Positions 24,818 to 38,700 of a stretch of 64,000 nucleotides of DNA are shown here, piece after piece. This DNA comes from Ooceraea biroi. Lineage: Eukaryota; Arthropoda; Insecta; Hymenoptera; Formicidae. Each line of letters opens with the position of its first letter. Positions within the stretch are counted from its first letter, which is position 1. The stretch spans positions 2,356,001 through 2,420,000 of the forward strand of contig NC_039519.1 of NCBI RefSeq assembly GCF_003672135.1. The letters are read 5' to 3'. The notes below the pieces were generated by a model that worked only from the letters and a program-made list of their open reading frames with translations, did not search any database and was not told where the DNA came from. Made by a program: the position numbers and the translations under genes.

Positions 24818-27800
24818 CTGTCTTCCTGCACGTCGCATGCTAAATATAAAAGCACCTCGCGGGCACCACACCACTACGGTGTATGCCTACGCCATCTTGC
24901 ATGGAAGAGTCATTTGCGTTAGTCCTGCCCACAGAGGGCAGCCTGGCTCCGCCTCCGGTTGCCGGTTGTACATAAGCAGAACCATCTTTATTACCCTCGG
25001 GCACTAACCGTAAAGGAAGCAAGCTGAAGACTGTCCGATGAGAGAAACGAAGAGAGGGAGAAAGTGAGAAAGAGAGAGACAGCTCGATGCTGTGGATCGG
25101 TGTGCATGGACGAGTCGCACGATGAGAGAGAAAGAGAGAGAAGGCAGCCCGTAGAGAGAGCGTAGTTGTACTCTCCTCTCGTCGGTCGAGATCGAGTGGC
25201 CGTTTCGTGGATCGGCTTGAAGAATTATGGTATAAAGTGGTGGGGCATGACGGTGCCGTAGGCATAGTTTGTCTTTATAACGTCTGCTCGGCCGAGGTGG
25301 AACTTCAAACGAGCCGCTGATGGCTCCAAGTGGCTGACCGGGATATAAATTCACGGCCCACCTCGCTCGTCCGCTCGGCTTCTCGTTTCTCCATCTCTCT
25401 CCGTCTTTAAGAACCCCTCTGTCTCCTTCATACCTCGACTCTTCTTCAGCCTTTTTCTTTCGGTCCATTTTGCTTCCTCTCCTGCACAGCCGGGATATCC
25501 TCTCATCCGGTCCCGGATTTTGTCCTTCAGTTCTGAACTAAACGTAATCTGCATTTTGTCGCGCTCGGCATATTTTCAATCTAGGAAAAATTTTAACAAC
25601 TCTACGGAAAAAGAGAAAGGAATCATATTTTTCTACTCTGCAATAGCGATGGCAATAAATATAATCTGGAATATTATGCTTATGCTGAAAGCAAGTTGAT
25701 GACATTATAAAGAAATATGTTTCAAGATAACCGGTACAAGCAACAATTGTTTAAATAACAATTGTTTTAATTTAAATTGCACTATTATCGGACTCATATT
25801 TGTTTATACTTGTATTACGATATATCGACAGTATAACGTGTTCGTCTGGATAAGACAAAATAAGTAGCGGCTGAAAAGATATGAGTCAATAGCAATAAGT
25901 CTATCGGGGAGGAAACAAGAGAGGAACAGAAACACTTCTTTTCCAGAGCGTAGGGAGAATGAAAACGAGCTATGTAACCGGAATCTTATGGAAGATCTTA
26001 TGGAAGCCGCGCTGTCATTGATACCACGGGTGATGCAAAGAATGGAATAAAGACACGGCGGCATCAAGTCGATCGATGTAAATAGATTCAGTGTAGAATT
26101 CCATTTACACGCGGCGAGGTATCGCGAGGTATAAGCGAGTCGTGCGGACCACACGATCTGGCACGTCGCACGGTTCACTTGAGGACACTTTGCAACCCGC
26201 TGGTAACAACTTAACGCAATACCGTTTCGCGAAAATGTTAACTCTCGCTAGCGTGCGGTCCAACACGCCCGACATTATCGGTGGCCTGTTAGTTGACAAA
26301 GCGCCGTCATTATTCAAAAGGACGCAGACCCAGAGGGCATCGGAGCAGTTTTGTAGCGGAAGACATCGGACAAATGGGGTTGTTCCGCGGACAGGCGGGT
26401 TATCTTGGTCAGTCGTCGAGTAGCCACCCCACTAAATCACTCAGTTCTCGCCCTCCAACCCGACGAACCCTACCGTTGGCACGCTCAATCACGATAATGT
26501 CTGAATACTTGGACGTGGACTTTTCGACTTTCTTCGAGAGATTATCTTCGCCCATCTTCACGTTTGATTACACGACAGACAAGAGAATTCGCATAATTGC
26601 TTTGTAAAAAATGTGCTAACTTTGACGGGATATCACAATTGGCGAAGATGAAGCTATTATGATAAAAAAAATTGCTAATGAGAAATACATATTCTAATAA
26701 AGTCGTAAAATTGTAGATATTATTATCACGGTGCTATTATTAGATATAATAAAATCTATATTGATAATAATTTGCATTTGATGCTGTTACGTATGTCTCG
26801 CGTTTTTCCTTGTATCCTGCACGTGCCGGAAAGTGTACGTGACAACTTTTATGATCGCTACTTATCATCAGCACCGGAGAAATATCTTTTCGCTTGTAAT
26901 ATTCATCTGATTGTTAGACAGTCGTATAATTACGTTTCGTGATATTCTCAACGATGATTATCCTAACGCACGTTACAGGCAGTGGCCATCGATAACAAGT
27001 CTGCATATATTAAGCGCTGAACGAAGAAGAATGACCAGCGTCGGATAGTATAAAACGCGTTAGCATATTTATTACGTGCTAATGAGTGTGCATAATTCCA
27101 CAAAGACGTGTTTTACTGTGCCTTTATATCATCTTGTTATGCTTCGCGGTGTGCCTCTCGGGAGGCTTCGCTTCGACACATAGCTAACTAAGCGTGTAAA
27201 ATTATAAGGCATTAAGGTTTTCCCAGGGACTGGGTTATTAATGACGGAACGCCGGTACGACAGTGCGACACTTCATCTATCGTTCATTAGCGTGATGGAC
27301 AGCGGCGGATAGTAAGCAGCGATGGATAACGAGTGACACTATAAATGTTACGTGATGTTCATCTGAAAGAGAGCACACGAGCGTGTTGAGCGTGTGCTCC
27401 AACGGGTCGAGATAACTTTCCGGCGGGCGCGGCGCGAGCTATAAACCATCGAGCGAATCGCGCGGTTTCGTCGCGGCGGAAGAAGCTCAAGAGAGTAAAC
27501 TAGACTATCCCCGGAGCAAGGGAAAACGGATGGAGGCGCGAGAGGAGGTGGTAGGAAAACGGAAATGGCCGTGGAAGCGGATGGGTGGCTGAACGGGGAA
27601 GGGAATGACTACTGGGCTGTGCGGTGAGTGTACGTAGAGCGGGTGCGGGGGTGAGCGAGAGGCTTGAATGGAAGTAAGCGGAAGATGGAGTACGATGGCG
27701 GAAATGCCCCATGAAGGGCAGAAGAAGAGGGGTCGGCGCGGATTAAGAGGAAAGTCTGCGAGGCGCGCGAGATGTTTCCGCGGCAGAAGCGGCTTGTTTA

Positions 27801-30800
27801 CCACGGCTGCTATTAGCTCTCCGTCCAGCTACGACGAGCCGAGTCTCGCGCGATGTTAAAGACAGGGATATTGCTTCCCTTTGTGCGCGAACGCCGTTTC
27901 CTCCGTTTATTTATCTTTGTCTGCCAGCCGTTGGCGATGTTCGGATCTCTCGCCCAGCTCTCTTTTCTCCGGCTGTTCCATTATGCCTCGGTAGGACAGT
28001 TTACGCCAACATCCCCCGAACCGTTTCGCGCTGGCTTTGAGGTTTCAGCTGGCTTCTGGCTCATCATCGTCACTGTCCGCGGATATGTCTCCTTCCTAGG
28101 TTTTTTTCGCGTGCGTGTCGCGCGCGCATTCTAAATTAACACCTGTCACCCGTACGATTTTGTTTATCCGCTGTACTCCTGTAACTCCTGTAACCGAGCA
28201 CAAACGAGCGCGAATGTAGCGCACCACGTTAGCGACGCGGAGACTTTTAGAGAATGAAAATCCACAAAACACGTTCCTCTTGAAAAGATTGCTATCTACT
28301 CTCCACCTCTGTGCAGATTTCGTGCATGCGAGTCGCCGTTGGATTGAATTTCATACGCGCGACCATCATCTCGTAAATGATATATTTAGACATGTGTTTC
28401 CGTAGATGGCTTTCCGTAGATGGGATCTCCGTGATACGACACTAGCGAGAAACGCTAATAACCGTAAATCGCATCGCGGAAGAAACGGAAATTAATCAGG
28501 TGGAGTGGTGAGACCTGGTATTATCAGCTTTCACATCAACGCCGTGGTTTTGCCTGGTCGAGAGAACCGAGAGGGATCCCCAAAGTCCTCCTACATCCCC
28601 CTTCCGCTTCGGATCGGAGGTTGGATCGTGTTGGCGGGGTTAGAATGGATTGTTGGCCTCGGGGGTGTAGGTGGCTACGTACGAATTGAGAAGGGGCGGA
28701 TTTCTCCTTCCTGCTCGCTCCCTGGGTCTCTGTCCCTGTCTCTTTCTCTCTTGCGCGCTACCCCGTTTCACTCTTACCCCGTCTACCTCGTAAAGTGATC
28801 GGGCGTTTATTCGCCACGCTGTCGGGGACAAAGTGGGCTGCGCTCCCTGTCGACTGCTGCTATTTGTCTTCCGACAAGGAAACCTAAAACTACGATCCTT
28901 TTTCGGCGCTACATGAACACTATGAAAGGTTAATGCGGATATGGCACACGATCGGAGATGCCACCACAGTTGCCGAAGAATCGAATGCTTGCTTCTCCGA
29001 TACTTTCAAGACAACGTCTCGCCTTATTCGATCAATTTGTATATGCTTTTTCGAAAACTCGATGGCATACTCCGTGTCACGAATCATTATCGTTACTGTA
29101 CAAACTGTAATTTCAGTCAGTATTACCGTTCACGTTCAGACACGGTACACGATGCACGCACGCGTGTGCAGAAATTTGACAGACATTTCCCGATCCGATT
29201 GTTATTTTTGGGGCTACTTATCTCGAGACAGATCGACGTGAATTGCGGACAGTTTCGATGGTTTCGCGATGGTTTCGCGAAGCGTCAAGCCGGAACCGCA
29301 GGCCCATCAACCCCGGGGGCAGACAAGGAGACAAACGAGGCACCACTAATTGCCGCTATCGCGCGGGTGCGATTCTTCACGAGCATTTATCACCGAAGGA
29401 AGTTTCGGGGTGTGCCTTCAGGCGAAAAGTTGAAAGAAGGGATCTGGAAGACGAAGCTCGCTGCCTTCTCGGAACCTCTCTCGTTCTCCCTTTCTCTCTT
29501 CTTCAAGAGCCAGCCTCACGAGGGACGCAAACGGAGAGAAAGCCAAAGAGGAAGAGAGAAAGAGAGCGGGAGAACCCGGATTGGTATCGGAGCGATATAT
29601 CTCGGGATTGGCTTCGCAGTGGCGGATAGTCTGCATCGAAGCAACGATAGGGGAAAGGGGTGCCACCTTGATAAACGAGCCCATAAATAACAGTAACGTC
29701 TCCACCGAAAACTCGGCCGGGTAAATGTATATCCAGAGCCAGCGGCAGCCAACGGCAGCGACGGAACAGCAGCCGGCGGTCGAGGGAGTCGCGGACTCTC
29801 CTCGGGTGGTGGGGTAATTTAAGATCCTATTGAGATATTTATGGGATCATAAAGCGGAACTGGCTGCTTCTATCGCCGGCAGCCATGCGTGGAGCCCGCG
29901 GTCCCGCGAGCCGAGGTAGTTTGTATCTTTGTTTATAACCGCCTTAGCCCCCGCGCGCCGTGTTTCACTTTATTTCGGTACGCTCGATCACGTAAGTCGG
30001 GATCGTCGAGGACGAGGGTATTATACCGACGATCAATTTATTGGAGAACGAGTGGATCGCGTACCGACGTGATTTCCACCTTGTTTTCGAGCGTTCAAGC
30101 TCGAATCTGCACTTGCCCCAATTGGACGCTCGCGCCGCGAGCACCAACTACATTAGTCGAGATTTCCGCATCGACTTGGATGAAAGATGGCACGCCGTGG
30201 TAAATATTCACGCTGACGTTAACGAGGACCATCCCAAGTGCGGATAAGCGCGGAAACGCGTATCGATATCTTCCATTAGTCGCCACCACAGGCGCTACGA
30301 TAATTTGTACTGCTGCAATCGAGCGCGCCGTGGCAAACTGCTGTCATTTATCAGTGATATCTTTGATCGTGTCGAAAGAAAAGTTACAGCGTCATTCGTC
30401 GATCCACGAGGTATGCGACGCGCGCGCGCGTTAAAGCCATCCGAGAAAAACAATCTTAGCAATACTGTGCTTCGTGTCATTTTCATTGCGTCGATAGAAT
30501 AAATCAGAACTGCAAAGTACATTCCAACGGAATTTATTACAATGCGTTTACATGGCCTAGCTGTGCGCGTAGGTTGCATCTCGGTAGTATATGTATATTG
30601 TACTTTCCTCGTCTCGCTCGTTCGCGCGTCTGCGTGAGCTCAAGAATTTATGTATATTTGTATCACTGATTACGTGGCGTATCCGTAGAATTGCCTATTC
30701 AGTAACGTATTAAAAGTCATTCGTTCTGCAATCTGTGCGGCAGTAACGAATGCGCGATAGCATCGAAACGTGAGAAAAGTACTGCATAATTACTTGAAAC

Positions 30801-32084
30801 TTATACCGCTAGTCATTCACGATAATGTCAGCGTTTCCTACACGTCCAAGTTACGTGCGAAAACATGTGAGAATGCGCGCAGCGTTACAGGATTACCGAG
30901 ACATCGCGCCATAAAAACATAAAGCTACATCCTGTATTTAATAATCGCTTTTAATAATCATGCATTTATTATCCCGGGATTCAGTATTCAGTACGGCATG
31001 GATACAACGGTTTTTGTACTTGTGGCCAGATAATCGGCGCTAGTTTTTATACATTTTATTAATATCACAAATGTACTATATATATAAAGTACAGCTGAAG
31101 AAAGGAGAACGGTCTTCAACGACATTTTGAGGGTGTCGAATCTTTGCCGGTCCTTCTTTTCCATTACTGTCCAAAGGCGCCATGGCTATCGCGTCCAAAC
31201 TGGAAGAGGAGCCAAAGAAGCGCTCTTTATGGAGGTAAAGAGTGTTTGTCCGTGTGGGCTTCGTGTTAGTAACGAGCGGATTATACTCCCGGCGTGGTAT
31301 CAGATGGTCCCGTACCTGGTTCCATGGTTGTTAATTAGGATGGATGCCCACGCCTTGGGCGACTTTTACGAGCGGATACGGTGCGAACCGAAATAGCGCA
31401 TCCAACGTTAACGCGCCTACCTTGCTTCGGCGAACTGCCGTAAGCATCTCGATAAGAAGAAAATACTGAAAAAAACGCTGCGCAGGGGTCTATTTAGAAT
31501 TATTTAGATGAGTTCCGAAAATCAGATAATCTACCTACCGTGGAGGCGATTGTGTATACCTTTTAGGTAAAATCGGAGATGTTTACAATTTTGTGAAAAC
31601 TGATGTCGCGTAAAATTTGTTGTGACAATGTGACGGCTATCCATAGTTTGTCACTAGAGGTATTCCGAAAAGAGCGTACAAGATTCTATGAATTTCTTGT
31701 AAAAATAACAAAAGAATTATAAAGTAAAACCATCTCGTAGGTTTAATAGTACTAACAACATTACAGCTTTTTTTCTCCTTTTTCTTTTTTTTTAACCAAC
31801 ACGATGCTCTCATAATTGATTCGCTTCTGAGAGAGTGTATTTTCGTGTAACCAGAAAAGTTAGCAGGAGCCGCACATTTGGTGACCTGACGAAATACGTC
31901 GCGGATAAATAAGATGCATCGCTCTCTGCGAGTCGTGCATCGGAGCACGCATAAAGGAAGATCAATACGACGGCATTGTCGAGCGGGGATATATGTGCGA
32001 GGGATTTTCACGAGTCGCGACTCGCGAGGTGCGTGGTAACGCGGCAGTAAATCAGCATCAATCGTAATTTTTAATCCTTCGGCA

Positions 32085-32720
32085 GATCGACGAGCGGATT
32101 CTATCCGACGAGGCCCAAAGAGTAACGAGCGAGACGATATCCTCCGGTATGAAAGCGCGTTGCTTGTCTGTAGTAAATCAACTGTGCTATTCTAATCTTT
32201 GTTGGCAGCAATGATAACGATCGGCGGCTGCTACCTGCCCGAGGCACTTATTCCGACTATCGATCACGCGAGAAAGAGAGACTTTTTTTCAATCTCATGT
32301 TCCTAGGACCAATCCTCCTTGCTTTAAGACTCTCACTTAACGGGTGATTTGATCCTCGTTCCGATTTCTAATACGCGTACGCGGTCATATTTCATAATTA
32401 AAGTTGAGGCGCGACTGAAAATGTCATCTGACTTGCAGATTTCCTACAATATAGATAAACGCGCAAAATAATAAATTGCCTTCTCCGCGCAGTAAGCAGT
32501 GAGAGAAAAGCCTATGTCAGTTTTCCACTAGAGGCGAATATTTTTTCATCGGTTCGTTGGGCGACTTGGCCGGAGAGTTAAATCGCTCAGAAGATCGACG
32601 AGGCTGCGAGAGAACGAGGCGATACCAGGCGATACCAGGCGTATCCCTCGAATGAAATCGCGCCGGCTGTCCGTAGTAAATCAACTGTCCTATTCCAATC
32701 TTTGTTCGCGGTGCTGGCAG
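32085..32720 (+). repeat. Tandem duplication, unit about 0.5 kb
   Basis: The segment beginning GATCGACGAG near 32086 recurs near 32593. The best-conserved block, about 39 bases beginning TGTCYGTAGTAAATCAACTG, lies at 32165-32204 and 32668-32706 with only three or four differences; both copies then run into a GGCAGCA stretch. A small tandem decamer (CGATACCAGG, twice, 32620-32639) lies inside the second copy. No common open frame exists, so this is non-coding. Confidence 0.65.
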
Positions 32721-35700
32721 CAGCCGTTGGTTGCCGCCTGCCTGCGGCCGTTGGCTCTATCTATCGGTGCAGGAGAGAAGTAATCTGGTGAGTCGTAAAA
32801 CGTGTCAGAATGTCCAACAAACACCTACTCATTAGCCCAGGTAGGCTGGACCGTGGCAGGCGGGATTGCACAAGCACGCATTAACTCCGTGTGGGTAAGT
32901 TATGGTGCAGGGAGAGCATAATTCACCTGGAGCCAAGAAAGTGTGGGTTTACTTCTCTCGGACCTGCTCGTGTGAGGGCTTGGCTCCTCGTTATTTTATC
33001 GGGTGCCGGCCGCCTCCAGAGTCTCGCCGGCTAATTGAAATCCACGTTCTTAAATTCGGGAAAACCGCCGCACCGCCACGTAACTTATTACTCGCTTCGC
33101 GCGAACCGACATCCCGTTCTTGTCCGGTAGCGAGAAACTCAAAGTCGGCGGTGTGATGCAGAATTCGCGTTAGCGAACATTTTCTCTGCACTTGGATTGG
33201 ACGACTGTTGGTTTCGCAAAATGTCAATAGCGAAATGTTTCGCCTTGGTGGTCGGAAGAGACCTCGCGCCGTAATGATCTTGGTACGCGTTGTGCCATAG
33301 CTCCTCCGATTGCGGAGTAGACGACAGATTTGCGTTCAGGCACGACCGATAGATCAGCTGGAAAAGAGCAGCGATCACTGTCGGATCGGTTTCCAACAGG
33401 TACATGCGTGTATCTTTCGCGAGGGTCTCTCTCACCCTCGGAACACACAGCGGTGTTCCTATATCCATCCAGCCGGCGTTTCTACACGCGGGGATGCGGT
33501 TTGTTGTACGGAGAGGCGCGTTCGTGTAGGTGAAACCATGCAGGAAGCTGCAACAGCACGATGGCGCACCCGCCTGGTACGAGGCCACAGATAGACATCT
33601 TCGCCGACTCTCCCGCCGCCGTCTAACTAATTGGCTACTGAATTACTGGGCGACATGACCAGTTATTGCTTCGTACCTCACCTCGACTGAGTATATCGGT
33701 ATCCTGGATCTTGCGGCTCGAAGAGTACAGCCCGTGTATTCCCGCCATCCTTCCACCTTGGCGTTCTCTCCCTTCCTCTCGGATTAATGACGACTCGCGT
33801 AATACCGCGTTGATCGCGAAATCTCCATCCGTAATGGGCCCACCGAGCCGTCGTCCCCTTTAGACGCATCATACATATTTATCTAAGCGATATACATTCG
33901 CGAGCGAAGCTCTCGCCTGTGTGTTTGCGGTTTATTGTTCGCAATATTCTCGTGTTCCCTCTCGATACCACTCCGGACCGTGTAAAACCGCTGACAACTT
34001 TTTCGAAAATGTCTTCATCATTACAACGCGATAACAAGTACATAATTTAATCAATTATGTACGTGTAATCAGAGATATTGAGCAATTTGAACATGCTTGC
34101 TAAACAGTTTTCTGTGGAATGTATATACGTAACGTGCATGTAGGTAAACAAGCAGCGATATATTTTAAATGTGCCCGATGGGGAACGAGGGTTGTAAGAG
34201 ATCTATCAGTGCCCCGACGCAGACTCGTTGTCTTCTATGCGAGAGTGTTTCCGTGCAGCGAGTTAAGGTACCGGTACAAACCGAGGTACCTCTCGGTGAT
34301 ATACGACTTTGTGGGCGCTCGCGCGATACGCCGGCACTAAAAGGCTTAACGAGCATCTTCGTACGCCACGGCAGTCCAGAGTAAACAGGACGTGGCTTAT
34401 CTTGTCACGAAAAATCTGCGGAGGAAGGCTTCCGCACAGGCTGACTCTTATTTTTCTGCCTCCCTGCCCGCACCAGATTTCGCTCCTTTTTTCATAATGC
34501 CACGGCAAACACGCGCGACGAACGGTCACGCCGGGGGATTCAACCCATTGCGAATTTTTGTTACGGCGCCCGATAAGAGTATGGGCCACGGTCGCGTTAA
34601 TGGTTATGAGATCTTAATGTGTGTGCTTAACGTTCATCACCAGCGCGCAGAGAATTCCGAAGCTGGTTTTACATTCGAATAACTCTCGCCCTTAATACTC
34701 TCGTGCCGTGTACGTTGAGTTTCAGCGCGTGTTCTTTTTCTTCCGTCGACGGTACCGTTACACCGCGCGCGCAAACAAAATTACGAAAATACGTTTGCTC
34801 CGCTGATGCTATCTGTTACAATAATTTTCGTGAAAAGGCTACGAAAACTTTGTTGCCATTTAACAATAAACGGTTTGGCTTTGCGTATTTCTCGTGACTC
34901 GACCGTACATACGCGTACACACTCGTCTTTCGTACCTTGGTTGTCGTCTTGTATCTTAGCAGTAAAACGATACGCGAGGCGAATCGGATTATGACTGGGC
35001 TGTTCGATGACGCGCCGATAGCGATGGCGGCGAACCACTTATTTATTGCGGCCCCAATTAACATTCGGATCGTTACTTTGCCACCTCCTACGTTTCACCC
35101 ACTCTATCGCGCCGTAATTATGGATCTTTACAGGAAATTATTAACTCGGCCGCTTCATTATCTACTAATGAAGCAACACGTATCGCGTCGAGCGTTGATG
35201 GAGACGTCGTTCGGCTAATTGCCGCTTTGCCCTGTGCGTCAGCCGCAGGAGCCGATGTCTCGGCATTTCGAGTTATAGTCCCGTCGTATCGCGAGATCAA
35301 ACAACGAATCATTTTCGAGCTGTGCATATTTATGGATTCGCTACAACGAGGAAGAACCAGGCAAATACACCAATCCATAATTGGAGGACGAGGCTGAAGG
35401 GATTACGGTTTCAGCGTGACTTAAACTCGCGAGTCCGCCGCTCATTAATGTTTCTATAAATTACTTTGGAAAGTCGCGAGCCCCGCGAGACGGAGCGTAT
35501 GTGCCAAAAGAAGCCTTTAAACCAGGTGGTTTTTCGTGGTGCGCGTAAATTATTAGCCGAGAAAATATAACGACGTACATATGTTACCTTCTTGTAACGT
35601 TGTGCTATAACGTGCGTAGTAAATTGTGCGGTAAATAGTATGTAACGGCGCGTACAGTAAATTGCCACGGCAATATAATACTGCATTCGACACTCACACA

Positions 35701-38700
35701 AATTTCTCTTTCGCCCACTCGTGGAAATGTCGATACCAGTAGGATGCTTACGTCATGGCGCGAAAGTAAATTACATTAAAAATTTTGCACGCCCGCCGGC
35801 TCTCCGTTTCAACAGCCCCGCAAATAGTTACCGCGGCTTCCATTTTGTCGATGTTGTCGATTTCAATTGCAAATATCAAGTGCCACTTTTTTTATCACCG
35901 CGAGCCCGCACTGCAAATTACGCAATATCCCTCTTGAGCGTAGATGTATTTCAGTTTTCAGCTGTTTCACCACGCGATCAATATGACCGTAGCGTCATAT
36001 CGTTCTCCTCACCTTTGTGCATCCCTCTTTTATCTTCTTCCGCGGAATCTGCGTTTGGTCAGACACTTTTCCGTATATCTTTTTCTTTGTAACACACTTT
36101 TCCGAGAATCCAGAATCTACTGTTTATGCATAATAAAAGTACTTTTATTACTTGAGAGTTGCGAAGTACTAGCGAATGTAGCCATCATCGTGCAATCAAT
36201 ATGCTGCGATTATAATCACGAGCATTTTACGCGTGACAATATACGCGTATCCTGCTAATCTGTCCCTGAAAACGGGATATCAACTATCTTCAAAACGGAC
36301 GATCTTTATGATTTCGTTTACGGCTTGCATCTCTGACAGCATCCTCTTCAAAGGCTGTGACAGCTACCATTACTGGGATATTAATTTGCTTTAGAACGCG
36401 TCGCCAGCAGTCGAACGCGGTAGCGTCGACGCGACGAGGAGCGCCAAGGCATCGGGCTTCGAAATGGCAACCACTGTTGAGCCACCTGTGCGTCAAGCTT
36501 GGGTGTATCCATGTTATAAATCCGGCAGATAATGACGACATGTTTATACTCTTCATTTGTATGCTAGGCGAGGAACTGTTCCTGACCGCACACCGAAGCC
36601 AGTCTGACTGCTCGAATGCTTGGCTCTCTTGTCCCGCAGTGGCGTAGCTACGTTCCGTGCTAGCTCCGTCGTTCAACGGAAATTTATGTATCCTCGGTTG
36701 TACGATGCATTACAGTTATTCTCACGTAGCCGGACGTCTACTGCAAGCCGCGGCAACGACGAGATCAGGGATACCGCTAAGACGTTCAAATGGAGCCATT
36801 TGTATGGGTGACGTCTCAAGTTTTTCCTTTTTCCTCCCCGGCGGCGGGATTCGTTATGCTAATGTTATATTCGAGTTACATCTCAGTTATATAATGGTCA
36901 CAATTCTGTCATTGCGCCGTGTTGATGCGTCAACGGAGACGATCGCTTCGAATCCTCCTCCTCTCCCATATTTTTCGGCTTCAACTTTCCTAGGATTCTA
37001 GCTGCACTTTGTTTGATATGTATGATCTCTCTTAGACGTAACTACTACTGCGATTTCTTCGATAATAACGTAAGCACTTTAATCTGCCAAGTTACCTGTG
37101 GAAAATAGATTCATGAGTGTACTTCCTGGCACGCTGAACGCGCAATAATCAAAGAGTCACATTCCACAGAAATGGAGTTTACAACCTGTCGTTTCGAATG
37201 AAGGTTACAATCAGCCGGCATCCCAGCAAAAAGAAATTGGCGCTAAAAGCGCAAGAAATTGTTTTCAACTAATCGCAGTTTATAAATTCTGAAGAGAAGA
37301 GAGGAGAGAGGAGGAGGTGTGTGGCCAGTGGTGAACCGAAAACGCAGAGTGGCGTTCTCGATTCTACCTCGCCGCGGCCGAAGCCGCAGCCGACGAGCGA
37401 CGAGCGGTATCCGGAGGGAGAAAGAGTGAAGGAGAAAGGGGATATTCTTTTTTTTTCTGCGCACACAACGCACCGGCGGCCATAAAGCACGAGATTCGTG
37501 CCTCGGCGTAAAATAGCTTTATTATACAAAATACATGCAAATTATCTTATTTATGGTTATGGCCGCTAATTATATTGCGTGCTTATACACAAAATGTCAA
37601 CGTGGCCGGAGCCGCGGCGCGGACGCGTAATACGTTTGACTTTTTACGAGGCAGCTGGATGCTTCGTACCTACGTAGAGAGGGGGCCTATATATACGTAA
37701 CGCATACATTTACTCGCTTAACGATCGCAAAATACCGACAGTTACGCTCGCTACGTATCGCAATATGCGGACATTACTGGGAACAATATTGCTGGTGGAA
37801 AGAGAGAGAACGGATAGATGAAGGCCAGACGCGTGGGTAATGGCGCATCGTTCGAAAATCGAATATGGATATAACGAATGGTTGCTAAATAATGAATAAT
37901 AACGTAAACCTGTAAACGTGTTGATTTTTACAAAATATTATTGCTTGTATAATTTTTACATTCGATGGCTCGTTCGGTCGATATATTATTCCCATCTAGT
38001 ACGTAAACAATATATTTTTACATATTTACATGTACATATCATTTTATGTTTCATATATTATAGTATCTCGTTCAGTATACTTTTACATAAATTATTTATC
38101 ACTTTTAGCTCGCATACATACATTACAATGTCGACATAAATTGTTCAAGCATGTCCACCATATGTTCGATTACTTAATTAGTGTCATTAAATATTTACCA
38201 AAATATTTTTTGGGAATAAACAATTCAAGTTTAAAACTTCTCAGTTTATTTCGAGTACATCTGAATCTTTTTAAATTTGCATGATTTATAATTGAAGACA
38301 ATTTTCGAGAACATAACCGTAAGTGTAACATAGTAGCCTAGGAGAGAGAGAAATCTCACATATTACATATACAATATTAATTTTAATAAGATCATTTGCA
38401 TTTACATCTTACGTTTAGGGAAAAACATTTATCAAATGTGTTATTGCGGTCATATGTATGTCGCAACGGGAAGGAGAGAGGAAAAGGAAACTTTAAAGTA
38501 TATCGTTACATTATTCGCAACATGTTTTTCACATTATTTAATGGCTGACGAATAAATCTCATATTTCTGCGTGATTCATTAGCTGACATGAACGCTATTA
38601 ATATTCTCGGTTTCTTGTGTATTCTTTCAAGTATCGACTAGGTGTGCTTTCGTAACTTGAGGCGAAACACTAGGTTCGCAAGGCTGTTTACATCTATATT

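Noticed and set aside
24753..25007. Frame with a long Ser/Leu run
   Set aside because: Caused by the CT microsatellite.
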